From positions 300,853-364,852 of the forward strand of contig UBZM01000005.1 of assembly GCA_900470095.1 (NCBI GenBank): a stretch of DNA of 64,000 nt, read 5' to 3'. The notes beneath the pieces were generated by a model that did no database searches, was not told the DNA's origin, and saw only the letters and a list, made by a program, of their open reading frames with translations. Within the stretch, counting starts at the first letter, position 1. Each line of letters starts with the position of its first letter. Shown here in pieces: positions 18,835 to 27,410 of this stretch. A program made the position numbers and the translations under genes. This stretch comes from Hyphomicrobiales bacterium (GTDB taxonomy: Bacteria; Pseudomonadota; Alphaproteobacteria; Rhizobiales; Beijerinckiaceae).

Positions 18835-20421
18835 TCAGTCTTCGAGATAGACGCGATCGAAATAGTCGCTGCCCAGCCGCGCCGCGTAAGGCGTGTGGTC
18901 GTTCACCCGGTTGTTGAACATCGTGAGGCGCTGGAACTGCACCAGGTTCACCGCGGGAAGGTCGCGATGCACAATCCGTTGAAATTCCACGTATTTGCGA
19001 CGGCGCTCCGCCGGATCCCTCTCAGCCGCGGCTGAGGTGAGCAGGGCATCGACCTCGGGGTTGGAATAATGCGTGTGGTTCGACCACGGCAGCCCCTTCT
19101 TGATGTTGGAGCTCAGATACGCGCGGTCGATACCGTCGGTCGGATCGTAACCGTTATTGAGGTTCTGCACATCGATATCGAAGACGCGCTCGGTGTAGAC
19201 CTTTTGAATGTAAGTACTGAACTCGAAGTTGAGGATTTTGACCTCGATGCCCACTTCGCCCAGGGCATAGCGGATGTATTCCGCGGCCTGGCGCTGCTGC
19301 GCCATCCCCGGGTTCCAGGTCAGGTTCAGCGTGGCCCGCTTGCCGTTGGCGGCACGGGGAAAGCCCGCCTCGTCGAGCAGTTTCGTGGCACGTGCCGGAT
19401 CGTAGGCGTAATGCTTGAGGGTGCTGTCGTGGAAGTTGCGCAGATCGGGAACGATCGCGGTCGGTGAAGGAATGGCGTAGCCATTCCACACGACCTTGAT
19501 CAGGCGGTCGATGTCCAGCGCGTGCGCGATCGCCTGCCTGACCTTCAGTTCCTTGAGAAAGCTGTTGTCCAGGTTAAAGAACAACTGGTGCAGGTTGCCG
19601 CCCAGTTCATAGCCACGGGTTTCCACGCCAAAGCGCTTGCTGGCCAGAAAGCGCTCCACATCCCCGTAAGGGATCGGCGAGCCGTGGCCGATGTCGATCT
19701 CGCCCGTCTCGAGAGCCGCTGCCCGAGCCGCGGAATCGGGAATGACGCGAACGATGATCCGCTCGACACGGGGCTTGGCCGTGTCCCAGTAATCCGGATT
19801 CCGCTCCAGCACGTAGTGGCTGCCCTGTTCCCATTCCTTGAAGAGGAACGGGCCCGTGCCGATCGGCCTGCGGTTGTTGGGATTGGTCTTGAGATCGGTC
19901 CCCTTGTAGATGTGCTTGGGCAGGATGGCCGTGCCGACCCCCGACAGCGCTCCGAGAAGATAGGGCGCCGGTGCCGAGAAGCGGGCGACCAGCGTGTGTG
20001 CGTCGGGCGTTTCCACTGCCACGAGATTGGCGAACGTGTTGCGGCGACGCGGATGCGTCTCGCGCAGCGTCTCGAAGCTATAGGCCACGTCTTCCGAGGT
20101 GAATGGCCGGCCATCATGCCACTTCACACCCTTGCGAAGATGGAAGGTGTAGACGGTGCCGTCCTCGGTGATGTCCCAGCGTTCGGCGAGCGAAGGCTGC
20201 GGATTCATGTCGAAGTCGATCGAGACCAGCTCGCCCTGTACCGCGGGAATGGCCCCGTTTCCGAACAGGTCGACGAAGGAAGGCTGCTCTGCGGTGACGA
20301 CCACGCGCAACGTGCCGCCTTTCGCCTTCGTTTGCGCAAAGGCGGGCACGGCGAGGTCGGCCGAGACGAAAGTGCTCGCGGCGAGCAGCTTGCCGAACGT
20401 TCGGCGATCGATACCTGTCAC
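18835..20421 (-). CDS. ABC importer substrate-binding protein, SBP family 5, Tat-type signal
   Basis: About 528 residues from the GTG at 20421, whose last two bases overlap the stop of the upstream flavoprotein gene (GTGA). The frame is open much further upstream, but that part is a shadow of the flavoprotein gene. The N-terminus has a twin-arginine signal (DRRTFGKLLAAS) ending VPAFAQT. The mature protein shows the canonical order: GGTLRVVVTAEQPSFVDLFG, KGVKWHDGRPFTSEDVAYS, and a C-lobe starting after AYDPARATKLLDEAGF. The ligand is unknown. It should feed the fused-ATPase importer in the same operon. Confidence 0.9.
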   Translation of the reverse strand: MTGIDRRTFGKLLAASTFVSADLAVPAFAQTKAKGGTLRVVVTAEQPSFVDLFGNGAIPAVQGELVSIDFDMNPQPSLAERWDITEDGTVYTFHLRKGVKWHDGRPFTSEDVAYSFETLRETHPRRRNTFANLVAVETPDAHTLVARFSAPAPYLLGALSGVGTAILPKHIYKGTDLKTNPNNRRPIGTGPFLFKEWEQGSHYVLERNPDYWDTAKPRVERIIVRVIPDSAARAAALETGEIDIGHGSPIPYGDVERFLASKRFGVETRGYELGGNLHQLFFNLDNSFLKELKVRQAIAHALDIDRLIKVVWNGYAIPSPTAIVPDLRNFHDSTLKHYAYDPARATKLLDEAGFPRAANGKRATLNLTWNPGMAQQRQAAEYIRYALGEVGIEVKILNFEFSTYIQKVYTERVFDIDVQNLNNGYDPTDGIDRAYLSSNIKKGLPWSNHTHYSNPEVDALLTSAAAERDPAERRRKYVEFQRIVHRDLPAVNLVQFQRLTMFNNRVNDHTPYAARLGSDYFDRVYLED

Positions 20422-21905
20422 GGGTTCAGTCCTTGAAGATGCAGTTGGAAGGGGGAGGGCCCGGGCAGCTGGCGGGCCGGTTGGGACGCGATGGGCCGGG
20501 CCGGATGGGTCTCGGCTGCCGGCGGAGGGTTGAGGAGGGGGGCAACCAGCCGGTCGGCGCTGTCCCGGAACAGGCCGTCCTGGATCGCTTCGCGCAGGCG
20601 TCTGATGCAGGTGTCGTGGCTGCCGATGTCGCCGACATGATAGCCATGGCTGACGACGGCGCCGTAGTTGAAGATGTGGATGCGCCTGACCCAGGGTGCG
20701 GTGCCGGGAACGCGCTCGGTAAAGGCCAGTTCCCGGTCGAGATAGGGGTGCCCGCCCCATTCCTGCACCGCATCGCGATCGTCGGCGATGCCGGGAACTT
20801 CGCGCCAGAGGCGGACCCGCTTGGCAATCCGTGACAGCTCGGGCCTCGTGGCGAGATCCGTGCGATATCCCGTACCGGCGATGATGAAGTCGACGCTCAG
20901 CGTCTCCTGCCCGGTCTTGATCTCGATCCCGTCATCGCCCTGGCGCACGGAGGCGATCTCGCGGCCGAGGAGCAGGTGGAAATTCGGGTGGCGGCCGGCG
21001 CGGTCGATCGTGGCCTGCGGAGCATGCCCTCTCGCCCGGCCACGCGTGATGATCTGCCACCGGACCCTGTCGGGCAGGTCGCGGAACGGGCGGTAGAGCA
21101 CCGGATTGCGCGCCAGCGCCTGGGGGCTTTGCGTCGCCAGCCGCCTGGCACGGGAGAGAAGGTGGACCTGCGAGGCGCCCGCTTCCAGAGCGGTTGCCGC
21201 CGCGTCGAAGGCCGAGGACGCCGCCCCGATCACCGCGATACGCCGCCCGGCCAAACGCGAAAAATCGATCGGATCGGCCGTGTGAGCCCAGGCGCCAGCC
21301 GGCAACCCGCTTCTGATGACCTCCGGCACGAAGGGCATTCCGAGCCCGTCGACCCCGGTGGCCAGGACGAGACGGCGCGCCGTGACGATGCTGTGCGATC
21401 CGCCATGGCTGAAGGTCAGGCGCAAACCGACTTCGGCGGCGTCGACATCGATCAACCGCATGTCGTGGCGAATGTCGACCGCAACGGTCCGCTGGAACCA
21501 GTCGAGATAATCCTGCCACATCAGCCGGGGAATCCGGCCCAGCGTCCGGTATGCGGCCTCTCCCCATTGTTCTGCGAACCAGCGTTCGAAGGTCAGTGCG
21601 GGAATGCCCTGATCGATCCCACTGATCGCCTTGTCCGTGCGCAGGGTCTCCATGCGCGCCGTCGTGGCCCAGACACCGGCTGCGCCCTTGGGAGCCGCAT
21701 CAAAGACGCCGACATGCGTGACGCCGACACGCGAAAGGGCAAAGGCAGCACCGATCCCGCTCTGCCCACCGCCGATGATCGCGACGTCGAGGTCGGCGCC
21801 CGGCCCGCTGTCCCAGGCAAGGGGGCGGGAGACGAGGGCGATCGCACGTCGCGCCTCATCGGTCAGGCGCGCCAGCACAGCGGGTCCGTTTGGGGCTTCC
21901 TGCAT
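20418..21905 (-). CDS. FMO-like NAD(P)/FAD-binding monooxygenase or oxidoreductase
   Basis: A 495-residue flavoprotein. The FAD site is DVAIIGGGQSGIGAAFAL at about 40-57. A second Rossmann motif for NADPH is IAVIGAASSAFDAA near the middle, and ATGVDGLG and IIAGTGYRTD are the usual later FAD contacts. It resembles flavin-containing monooxygenases that oxygenate sulfur or nitrogen atoms. Its stop overlaps the start of the binding-protein gene, and its start lies 3 bases after the stop of the upstream LLM monooxygenase, so the three act from one transcript. Likely role: oxygenation of an imported sulfur compound before C-S cleavage; this is inference. Confidence 0.85.
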   Translation of the reverse strand: MQEAPNGPAVLARLTDEARRAIALVSRPLAWDSGPGADLDVAIIGGGQSGIGAAFALSRVGVTHVGVFDAAPKGAAGVWATTARMETLRTDKAISGIDQGIPALTFERWFAEQWGEAAYRTLGRIPRLMWQDYLDWFQRTVAVDIRHDMRLIDVDAAEVGLRLTFSHGGSHSIVTARRLVLATGVDGLGMPFVPEVIRSGLPAGAWAHTADPIDFSRLAGRRIAVIGAASSAFDAAATALEAGASQVHLLSRARRLATQSPQALARNPVLYRPFRDLPDRVRWQIITRGRARGHAPQATIDRAGRHPNFHLLLGREIASVRQGDDGIEIKTGQETLSVDFIIAGTGYRTDLATRPELSRIAKRVRLWREVPGIADDRDAVQEWGGHPYLDRELAFTERVPGTAPWVRRIHIFNYGAVVSHGYHVGDIGSHDTCIRRLREAIQDGLFRDSADRLVAPLLNPPPAAETHPARPIASQPARQLPGPSPFQLHLQGLNP

Positions 21906-21908
21906 GGC

Positions 21909-23246
21909 TCAGCCCGCCAGGGCAGCGCGCTCGGGCGCATCGTCATGGGCGCCGAAACGCTCACGCAGGGATTCCTTGCGATAGCCCTCCGGGAAGGCGC
22001 CTGCCTTGCGCAGAATCGGGATGACCTCATCGGCGAGCAGCGTCGCGTCTTCGGGCAGATATTGCGCGCGAATGGCGAAGCCATGGCTGGCGTCGTCGCG
22101 CCACCAGTCGAGCATCTGCTCGGCCACGGATTCCGGCGTGCCGACCACCAGGCGATGGCCGATGTCGAGCTGGAAGACCCGGGCCAGTTCGCGCACCGAC
22201 AGGTTATCGCGTCGGGCGACATCCGCCACGGAGTGAAACAGGCCGACGGGGCGCTTCCAGCTTGCAGGCAGGCGAAGCTGTTCCTCCGTCAACGGGCGGT
22301 CGGGATGCAGCGTGGCTGGATCGTAGCCCAGCAGGTCGGAGATCCGCTGGACCGGATCTGTCGCATAGCCGCCCTCGAGCGCAAGCTTCTCAAGCTTGCG
22401 CCGAGCCTCTTCCTCGGTCGATCCGATGACCGGCACCAGACCCGGCATCACCTTGAGCGATCCCGGCCGGCGACCGTATTTCTGGACCCGGGTATGCAGG
22501 TCGCGGACGAGGTCGCGGGCCGCGCCCTTGTGCACCAGGGCGGCGTAGAGAATGTCTGCGTGCCGCGCCGCGAGATCGAGGCTCTGCTCAGATCCGCCCG
22601 CGATCGACAGGAGCGGGCGGCCGGTTCTGGCCTGCGGTACGTTCAGCGGACCTCTGACCTGGTAGAATTCGCCCTTGTAGTTGATCTCGCGCCGAAGCGC
22701 GGGGTCGAACAGCAGGCCCTGGTCACGCCACGGGCCGCCATCCGAGAGCGTCCAGCTTTCACCGAGCTGACGGTAGACCTCGAGGAATTCGTTCGCCCGG
22801 CGCTGGCGCTGGTCGTAGGGTATCGCGTCGCTATCGCCATAGTTCTGCGCCGCCCGGTCGGCGTAGGACATGATCGCGTTGATGCCGGCGCGCCCATCGG
22901 AAAGCACGTCCAGCGTCGCGATGTTTCGCGCGGTGGTGAAGGGGTGCGAATAGGTGGTCGAGATGGTGGGAACCACCCCGATATCCGGGACCTGCGCCGC
23001 AATCGCCGTCATCAGCAGCGTCGGGTCGACGGAATGATAGGGGGTATGTTCCGGTGGCGAGATCGTCATCGGAATATCGGGCAGCCAGAGCGCATCGAAG
23101 GTGCCGCGATGGGCGATGCGCGCGACCTCCAGATAATGATCCAGGCTCAGGAACGCATCCCGATCGGGCAGGGCCCGCCACGCCTGCTTGTGGGATCCGG
23201 CGCCATGGATGATGAGCGTCAAGATCAGATGGTGCTTCTCGGCCAT
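21909..23246 (-). CDS. LLM-class flavin-dependent monooxygenase (NtaA/SnaA/DszA type), paralogue
   Basis: About 445 residues from ATG 23246 (MAEKHHLILTLIIHG); the frame is open to 23282. It matches the enzyme at 17441-18766 along its length: HGAGSHKQAWRAL, FDALWLPDIPMTISPPEH, SDGRAGINAIMSYADRAAQN, and HRLVVGTPESVAEQML. Two such enzymes in one operon suggest successive oxidation or cleavage steps, or two related substrates. It is the first gene of the minus-strand operon that continues to 13432, and a palindrome lies about 60 bases upstream. Confidence 0.88.
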   Translation of the reverse strand: MAEKHHLILTLIIHGAGSHKQAWRALPDRDAFLSLDHYLEVARIAHRGTFDALWLPDIPMTISPPEHTPYHSVDPTLLMTAIAAQVPDIGVVPTISTTYSHPFTTARNIATLDVLSDGRAGINAIMSYADRAAQNYGDSDAIPYDQRQRRANEFLEVYRQLGESWTLSDGGPWRDQGLLFDPALRREINYKGEFYQVRGPLNVPQARTGRPLLSIAGGSEQSLDLAARHADILYAALVHKGAARDLVRDLHTRVQKYGRRPGSLKVMPGLVPVIGSTEEEARRKLEKLALEGGYATDPVQRISDLLGYDPATLHPDRPLTEEQLRLPASWKRPVGLFHSVADVARRDNLSVRELARVFQLDIGHRLVVGTPESVAEQMLDWWRDDASHGFAIRAQYLPEDATLLADEVIPILRKAGAFPEGYRKESLRERFGAHDDAPERAALAG

Positions 23247-23306
23247 CTCGATGCGGTCCTTTTTCCGGAGGGCCGAGGCCAACCGGCTCGGCTCATAAAT
23301 TCATAG

Positions 23307-23324
23307 TCAATCTATATGGATTGA
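23307..23324. promoter_or_regulatory. Inverted repeat upstream of the organosulfur operon
   Basis: TCAATC-TATATG-GATTGA is a perfect 6-bp inverted repeat with a 6-base spacer, in an AT-rich island 61 bases before the first operon gene. TTGACT overlaps its minus-strand right arm and could be a -35 element. It is a candidate operator for the Rrf2 regulator, but no second copy confirms it. Confidence 0.4.
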
Positions 23325-23453
23325 GGAGTATTTGTTCCTGTTCTTCCGGTATTCTTTGGATGGAAAAGACTTCCAATGCTGCGAAAGTTAGATGATCGTT
23401 TCGGCGAGGTCGCACAGGCTAAAGTTCAGTCGCGACCAAGGATGAATCGGCGG

Positions 23454-23710
23454 ACATCCTGCCGCAATTCATGGTCCAGGCGACGCTGACGATCGCAGCC
23501 GCGATCATGTGGAAGCGAGCATGTCCTGTCTCGGCCTGGGCCTGCAGCCGCCGGCGCCCTCCTGGGGCTCGATGCTGAATTCGGCCCAGCGCGTCCTGAG
23601 CAATGCGCCCTGGATGGCGCTCCGGCCCGGCATCGCCATCTTCGCAACCGTGCTGTCGTTCAACCTGCTCGGCGACGGCCTGCGCGACGCCCTCGATCCG
23701 CGCGCGCTGA
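23454..23710 (+). pseudogene. Truncated copy of the 3' end of the dppC-type permease gene
   Basis: This stretch matches 11823-12082, the last 260 bases of the permease gene at 11201-12082, in the same orientation. By my alignment there are about ten substitutions, a 1-base deletion near 23510 that breaks the frame, and a 2-base deletion just before the stop. The first two thirds of the gene are absent. Beyond the stop, weaker similarity continues through the hairpin region to roughly 23755. The copy marks the far side of the organosulfur cluster. Confidence 0.9.
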
Positions 23711-24221
23711 ATTACGCAGCGCCTCGCTCTCGCCGCGTGCGGGAGCGAAGCACCGGAGGCGTCGAGACGCGACGTCTCCGGCGGGCGTGGCCTACGAGAC
23801 GACGATGGTCTTGCGACCAGCGCTCCCGCGCCTCACCAGCAGAACGATGGCGCTGCCTTCGACATTCGCGATCAATCCGATGTCGAGAGAATGATGCGTT
23901 CCGCTAGAGGCGGTATCGCTCTTGAGCAATTGTCCTGTGAGCGTGTCGGACGGAATTACAGGCCGCGAAGGTTCATCATCGCATCGGTCATCGGGGATCT
24001 TTCGGGGCAGGGTTGGCGTTCGCAAACCAAACCTAACCTGACCGGCAACCGCCGATGGCCATCTTCCGCTACGGCACCCTATGGGACGCGACGGAGGACC
24101 TGGCACCGAAGTCATCAAGAGCCCTCTACCGTATGGTGCCACGCGACAGGGATAAATCACTTGCCGGGAGAAGCGCGCGCCCTCATAAACGAGTGGCGCG
24201 ACACCACCCGACGAGGGTCCG
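23711..24221. other. Intergenic stretch without a convincing gene
   Basis: About 500 bases after the permease remnant. The first 45 bases look like a decayed form of the sequence after the intact dppC gene. A minus-strand frame ending at 23792 gives a plausible-looking short tail ([19 protein letters not shown]) but no recognisable family and no start of its own. The last 60 bases probably hold the promoter and ribosome site of the orphan binding-protein gene. Confidence 0.35.
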
Positions 24222-25202
24222 ATGATCGCTCCGCTCCCTGTGACCCGCCGCGCCGTCCTCGCCTTCGCTGCGACAGCCGCCATTGTGCCGGCGGCCGGGC
24301 AGGACCTTCCACTGGTTGTCTGGCTGTCCATATACCCGCTCGACCATGTTGACCGGTACCTGCAAGCATTCCGCTCCGGCCTCGCCGCACAGGGCTTCAT
24401 CGATGGGCGCAATGTCCGCATTCTCGCCCGCTCGGCCGATGGCGACCGGGGGGAGCGCCTCGCCAAGGTCGTTGCCGAGACCGTCGCGATGAACCCGGCC
24501 GTGATCGCGACCCAGGGTGGGGCGATATACGGGGTTCGCGACATCACCACCATCCCGGTGGTTTACGGCTTTAGCGGTGATCCGATCATCGCCGGTATGA
24601 CCAGCACCCTCGCACGGCCCGGGCGCAATCTCACCGGCGTCACCTTCATGGCAGCCGAACTGAATGCCAAGCGTCTGGAACTCCTGCGAGAGGTTGCCCC
24701 AAACGTGAGACGGGCCGTCCTCCTGGGCGATCCGATGCATCCCGGATACGAAGTGGAGGTCCTCACCGCAGAGCAAACAGCACGGGCCTTGGACATGCTG
24801 TTGGAGTGGATCCCGACCCGGAGCGTTGCGGAGGTTGGCCAGACCCTCGCTTCGCTTGAGGCTGCCCCGCCGGATGCCCTGGTGTTCCTTCCCGACAGCG
24901 TCATGCTGGAGAGCCGGAAGCAGGTTGTGGAATTCGCTCACCGGCACAGGATTCCGGCACTTTCGGGGTGGACCGAGTTCGCGCAGGCGGGTGGACTATT
25001 CTCGTACGGGCCCGACCTCGTCGAGTGTGTGCAACGCGTCGGCTATCTCACGTCCCGCATCCTCCAGGGGGCCAAGCCCTCGGACCTGCCGATCGAGCGG
25101 CCGAAGACCTTCGAGCTGGTTATCAACCTGAAGACGGCGAGAAGCATCCAGCTCGACATTCCGATCGAGCTTCTTGCCCGCGCAGACGAGGTCATCGAAT
25201 GA
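24222..25202 (+). CDS. Orphan ABC substrate-binding protein (ABC_sub_bind, TrpX-like)
   Basis: A 326-residue protein of the PF04392 type. It begins with a Tat-like signal (VTRRAVLAFAATAAIVPAAGQ), then the family marks LQAFRSGLAAQGFIDGRNV, IPVVYGFSGDPIIAGMTSTLARPGRNLTGVT (given here only as the known glycine-rich turn), and an ending RSIQLDIPIELLARADEVIE. Relatives bind aromatic amino acids or unknown ligands, and in Rhizobiales many such genes stand alone without permease or ATPase, as here. The segment quoted spans about residues 112-142. No ligand can be assigned. Confidence 0.85.
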   Translation: MIAPLPVTRRAVLAFAATAAIVPAAGQDLPLVVWLSIYPLDHVDRYLQAFRSGLAAQGFIDGRNVRILARSADGDRGERLAKVVAETVAMNPAVIATQGGAIYGVRDITTIPVVYGFSGDPIIAGMTSTLARPGRNLTGVTFMAAELNAKRLELLREVAPNVRRAVLLGDPMHPGYEVEVLTAEQTARALDMLLEWIPTRSVAEVGQTLASLEAAPPDALVFLPDSVMLESRKQVVEFAHRHRIPALSGWTEFAQAGGLFSYGPDLVECVQRVGYLTSRILQGAKPSDLPIERPKTFELVINLKTARSIQLDIPIELLARADEVIE

Positions 25203-25266
25203 CGATGACGCAGGTTGTCCTAGCCGCTCCATAGAAAGGGAAGCTGGCCAGGGATCGTCCCTTGCA

Positions 25267-25297
25267 GGCCAGAGCGGGAGGGTATCCCGCTCTGGCC
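25267..25297. terminator. Bidirectional terminator hairpin
   Basis: GGCCAGAGCGGGA pairs perfectly with TCCCGCTCTGGCC around a 5-base loop: a 13-bp stem between the convergent orphan binding-protein gene and the sugar importer operon. It is the strongest hairpin I noticed in the window. There is no long T run. Confidence 0.75.
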
Positions 25298-25311
25298 CAA
25301 GTCATCCGTCT

Positions 25312-26325
25312 CTAGCTACCGGCGCCGACGCAGGTCGCGGCATTCTGCGGTGTGCAGACATCGAGACCGGTATAGGTCGGGTCCTTCGGAGCGGGCTTGC
25401 CGTCCTTCATGTCCTTCAGGAACAGCATGGTCCTGTAGCCCATCTCGAAGGGGCGCTGACCGACTTGCCCCTTGGACAGGCCCGCCTTCAGCAGATCCAT
25501 CTGGACGGGCAGCGTATCGGCGACGACGAGTGCAAGCGAGCCGTCATCGATGCGGGCCTTATACTTCTCCGCGACCTTGCGATACGCTTGAGGGATGAAT
25601 TGCGGGAAGCCGCCGGTCGGCACGAAGGCATCGAGCTTGGGGTTCTTGCCGAGCGTATCTTCCATCTGCTGTACCGACAGCGGGAAATCGTCATTGGTAT
25701 AGAGCGGGCAACCCGCTGCCTCGGTCCAGCCATGCTGGCCGGAGAGTTTTGCACCGGGCGCGGAGGCGGATTTCGCGCCGGCAAGCGTATCGCGAATCCC
25801 TTGCATGCGCTCGTTATGGTTTGCCGCCGCCGCACCACCCGACTGGATGCAAATCGTGCCGCCCTTGGGCTTGATCTGCTGGACGAGCTTCGCGAGATTG
25901 ACGCCGATGTCATAGTTATACGTGCCGACATAGGCGGTGCGCAGGCCTTTGTCCTTCGCAAGCAGGTCGGAATCCCAGGTCAGAACCGGAATTCCCGCCT
26001 TTTTTGCGCCCTCGAGCGCCTTTCCCATCGCTGCTGCATTTGACGGCGAGACGGCGATGCCATCAACCTTCTTGGCAATGAGATCGTTGATGACCTGGAC
26101 CTGTTCATCGCCGCCGCCGTGCTCGCCGGGGCCGATGTAAAGGCACTCGATCGCGCCGTTGAGTTCCTTCTCTGCCTTCTTGCAGCCGTCGCGGGCTTGA
26201 TCGAAAAAGGGATTGTTCATGTTCTTGGGAACCAGGGCGAAGACGTATTTCTTGCCCTGAGACTGGGCTTCTCCCCCAACGGCGAGAAGTGCGAGCGCGG
26301 CGACACCTAAAGTCAGCGTTTTCAT
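25312..26325 (-). CDS. Sugar ABC importer substrate-binding protein (RbsB/FrcB type)
   Basis: A 337-residue periplasmic protein with a Sec signal (MKTLTLGVAALALLAVGGEAQS). The type I periplasmic-binding fold is shown by YVFALVPKNMNNPFFDQARDG, DLIAKKVDGIAVSPSNAAAM, GIPVLTWDSD, and later LALVVADTLPVQMDLLKAG. It is the last gene of a three-gene operon (ATPase, permease, binding protein), with a strong ribosome site (GGAGGAGAGG) before the ATG and a terminator after the stop. Relatives bind fructose, ribose, mannose or other monosaccharides; the sugar is not readable, and no catabolic gene is adjacent. Confidence 0.92.
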   Translation of the reverse strand: MKTLTLGVAALALLAVGGEAQSQGKKYVFALVPKNMNNPFFDQARDGCKKAEKELNGAIECLYIGPGEHGGGDEQVQVINDLIAKKVDGIAVSPSNAAAMGKALEGAKKAGIPVLTWDSDLLAKDKGLRTAYVGTYNYDIGVNLAKLVQQIKPKGGTICIQSGGAAAANHNERMQGIRDTLAGAKSASAPGAKLSGQHGWTEAAGCPLYTNDDFPLSVQQMEDTLGKNPKLDAFVPTGGFPQFIPQAYRKVAEKYKARIDDGSLALVVADTLPVQMDLLKAGLSKGQVGQRPFEMGYRTMLFLKDMKDGKPAPKDPTYTGLDVCTPQNAATCVGAGS

Positions 26326-26364
26326 GAGCCTCTCCTCCTGGTGGTTATTGTTGTCCGGTTTTCT

Positions 26365-27390
26365 TCATGCCGAACCCTTGCCGCGGATCCGCTGCAGCAG
26401 AACCGCCAATACGATGAACAGGCCGACGAAGGCGCCCTGCCAGTTGGAATCGACCCCGGCCATGAGAAGGGAATTGCGGATCACCTCGATCAGCGCAGCC
26501 CCGATGACGGCGCCGTAGGCTCCGCCCTGGCCACCCATCAGATCGGCGCCGCCGATCACGGTCGAAGCGATCACCCGCAATTCATAACCCTGTCCGAGCG
26601 CATTGATGGCCGAGCCTTGCCAGCCGACGATGAGAACGGCGCTCAGTGCGGCGGTCAACCCCGAGACGATATAGGCCTGCAGCTTGATCCGCCGGACCGG
26701 CACGCCAGTCAGGCGGGCAGCGTTCTCGTTGCTGCCGATGGCGTAGAGATAATTGCCCCAGCCGGTGAAGTTCAGGATGATGCTGAAGATGATGGCCAGC
26801 GCGAGCAGCACCCAGACCGGGTTGGCAATGCCGAAGATGGACCCGCCGCCGAGGGCGTTGAAGCTGTCTCCCCAAGGACCGAATTCGTAGATCATCTTGT
26901 TTTCGGACAGCACGATGGCAAGCGACCGGGCGCCCGACAGCATCCCCAGCGTGACGACGAAGGCGGGGAGGCCGACATAGGAAATCAGCACGCCGTTCAC
27001 GACCCCGACAGCCGCTCCGGTGAGAAGACCGGCGAGGATCGCCAGCACCCAATGCCCCTCGGACTGGAGGACGAGTCCGCTGACGACGCCGGCGAGCCCC
27101 ATGATCGACCCGACCGACAAATCGATGCCGCCGGTGAGGATGACGGCCGTCATGCCGATGGCCATGATGCCGATGAAGGCGAAATTCCGCGTGATGTTGA
27201 AGAAGTTGTCGGCGGAGGCAAAGGCGTCCGGTTGATCCCACGTCATCACGAGGACCATGGCGATCAGGGCGATCGTCACCCAGAAGGGCTGGCTCGCGAG
27301 CAGCTTCTGCAGGAGATTCCGCTCCTTGAGGCCCGTGACGTCCTCGATGGCGACACTGCTCGGAATCGGGCGGAATGTGTCGCTCGACAT
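26365..27390 (-). CDS. Sugar ABC importer permease (RbsC/FrcC type)
   Basis: About 341 residues from ATG 27390, chosen because AAGGAG lies just upstream; the frame is open to 27411, where it would overlap the ATPase stop. It has eight to ten membrane helices and the RbsC family signature TGGIDLSVGSIMGLAG, followed by GIVNGVLIS-like and RRIKLQAYIVSGLTAALSAV segments. The C-terminal part has GGADLMGGQGGAYGAVIGAAL. It forms the channel for the sugar bound by the protein encoded downstream. Confidence 0.92.
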   Translation of the reverse strand: MSSDTFRPIPSSVAIEDVTGLKERNLLQKLLASQPFWVTIALIAMVLVMTWDQPDAFASADNFFNITRNFAFIGIMAIGMTAVILTGGIDLSVGSIMGLAGVVSGLVLQSEGHWVLAILAGLLTGAAVGVVNGVLISYVGLPAFVVTLGMLSGARSLAIVLSENKMIYEFGPWGDSFNALGGGSIFGIANPVWVLLALAIIFSIILNFTGWGNYLYAIGSNENAARLTGVPVRRIKLQAYIVSGLTAALSAVLIVGWQGSAINALGQGYELRVIASTVIGGADLMGGQGGAYGAVIGAALIEVIRNSLLMAGVDSNWQGAFVGLFIVLAVLLQRIRGKGSA

Positions 27391-27410
27391 GGGGGGCTCC
27401 TTGCGCAGCA

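Noticed and set aside
20976..23306. A 776-residue plus-strand frame opposite the flavoprotein and monooxygenase genes
   Set aside because: No recognisable domain and biased composition; the opposite strand holds well-supported enzymes.
23454..23710. Considering the permease remnant a separate small gene
   Set aside because: Near-identity to the 3' end of the dppC-type gene, with a frame break and no start, shows it is a truncated duplicate.
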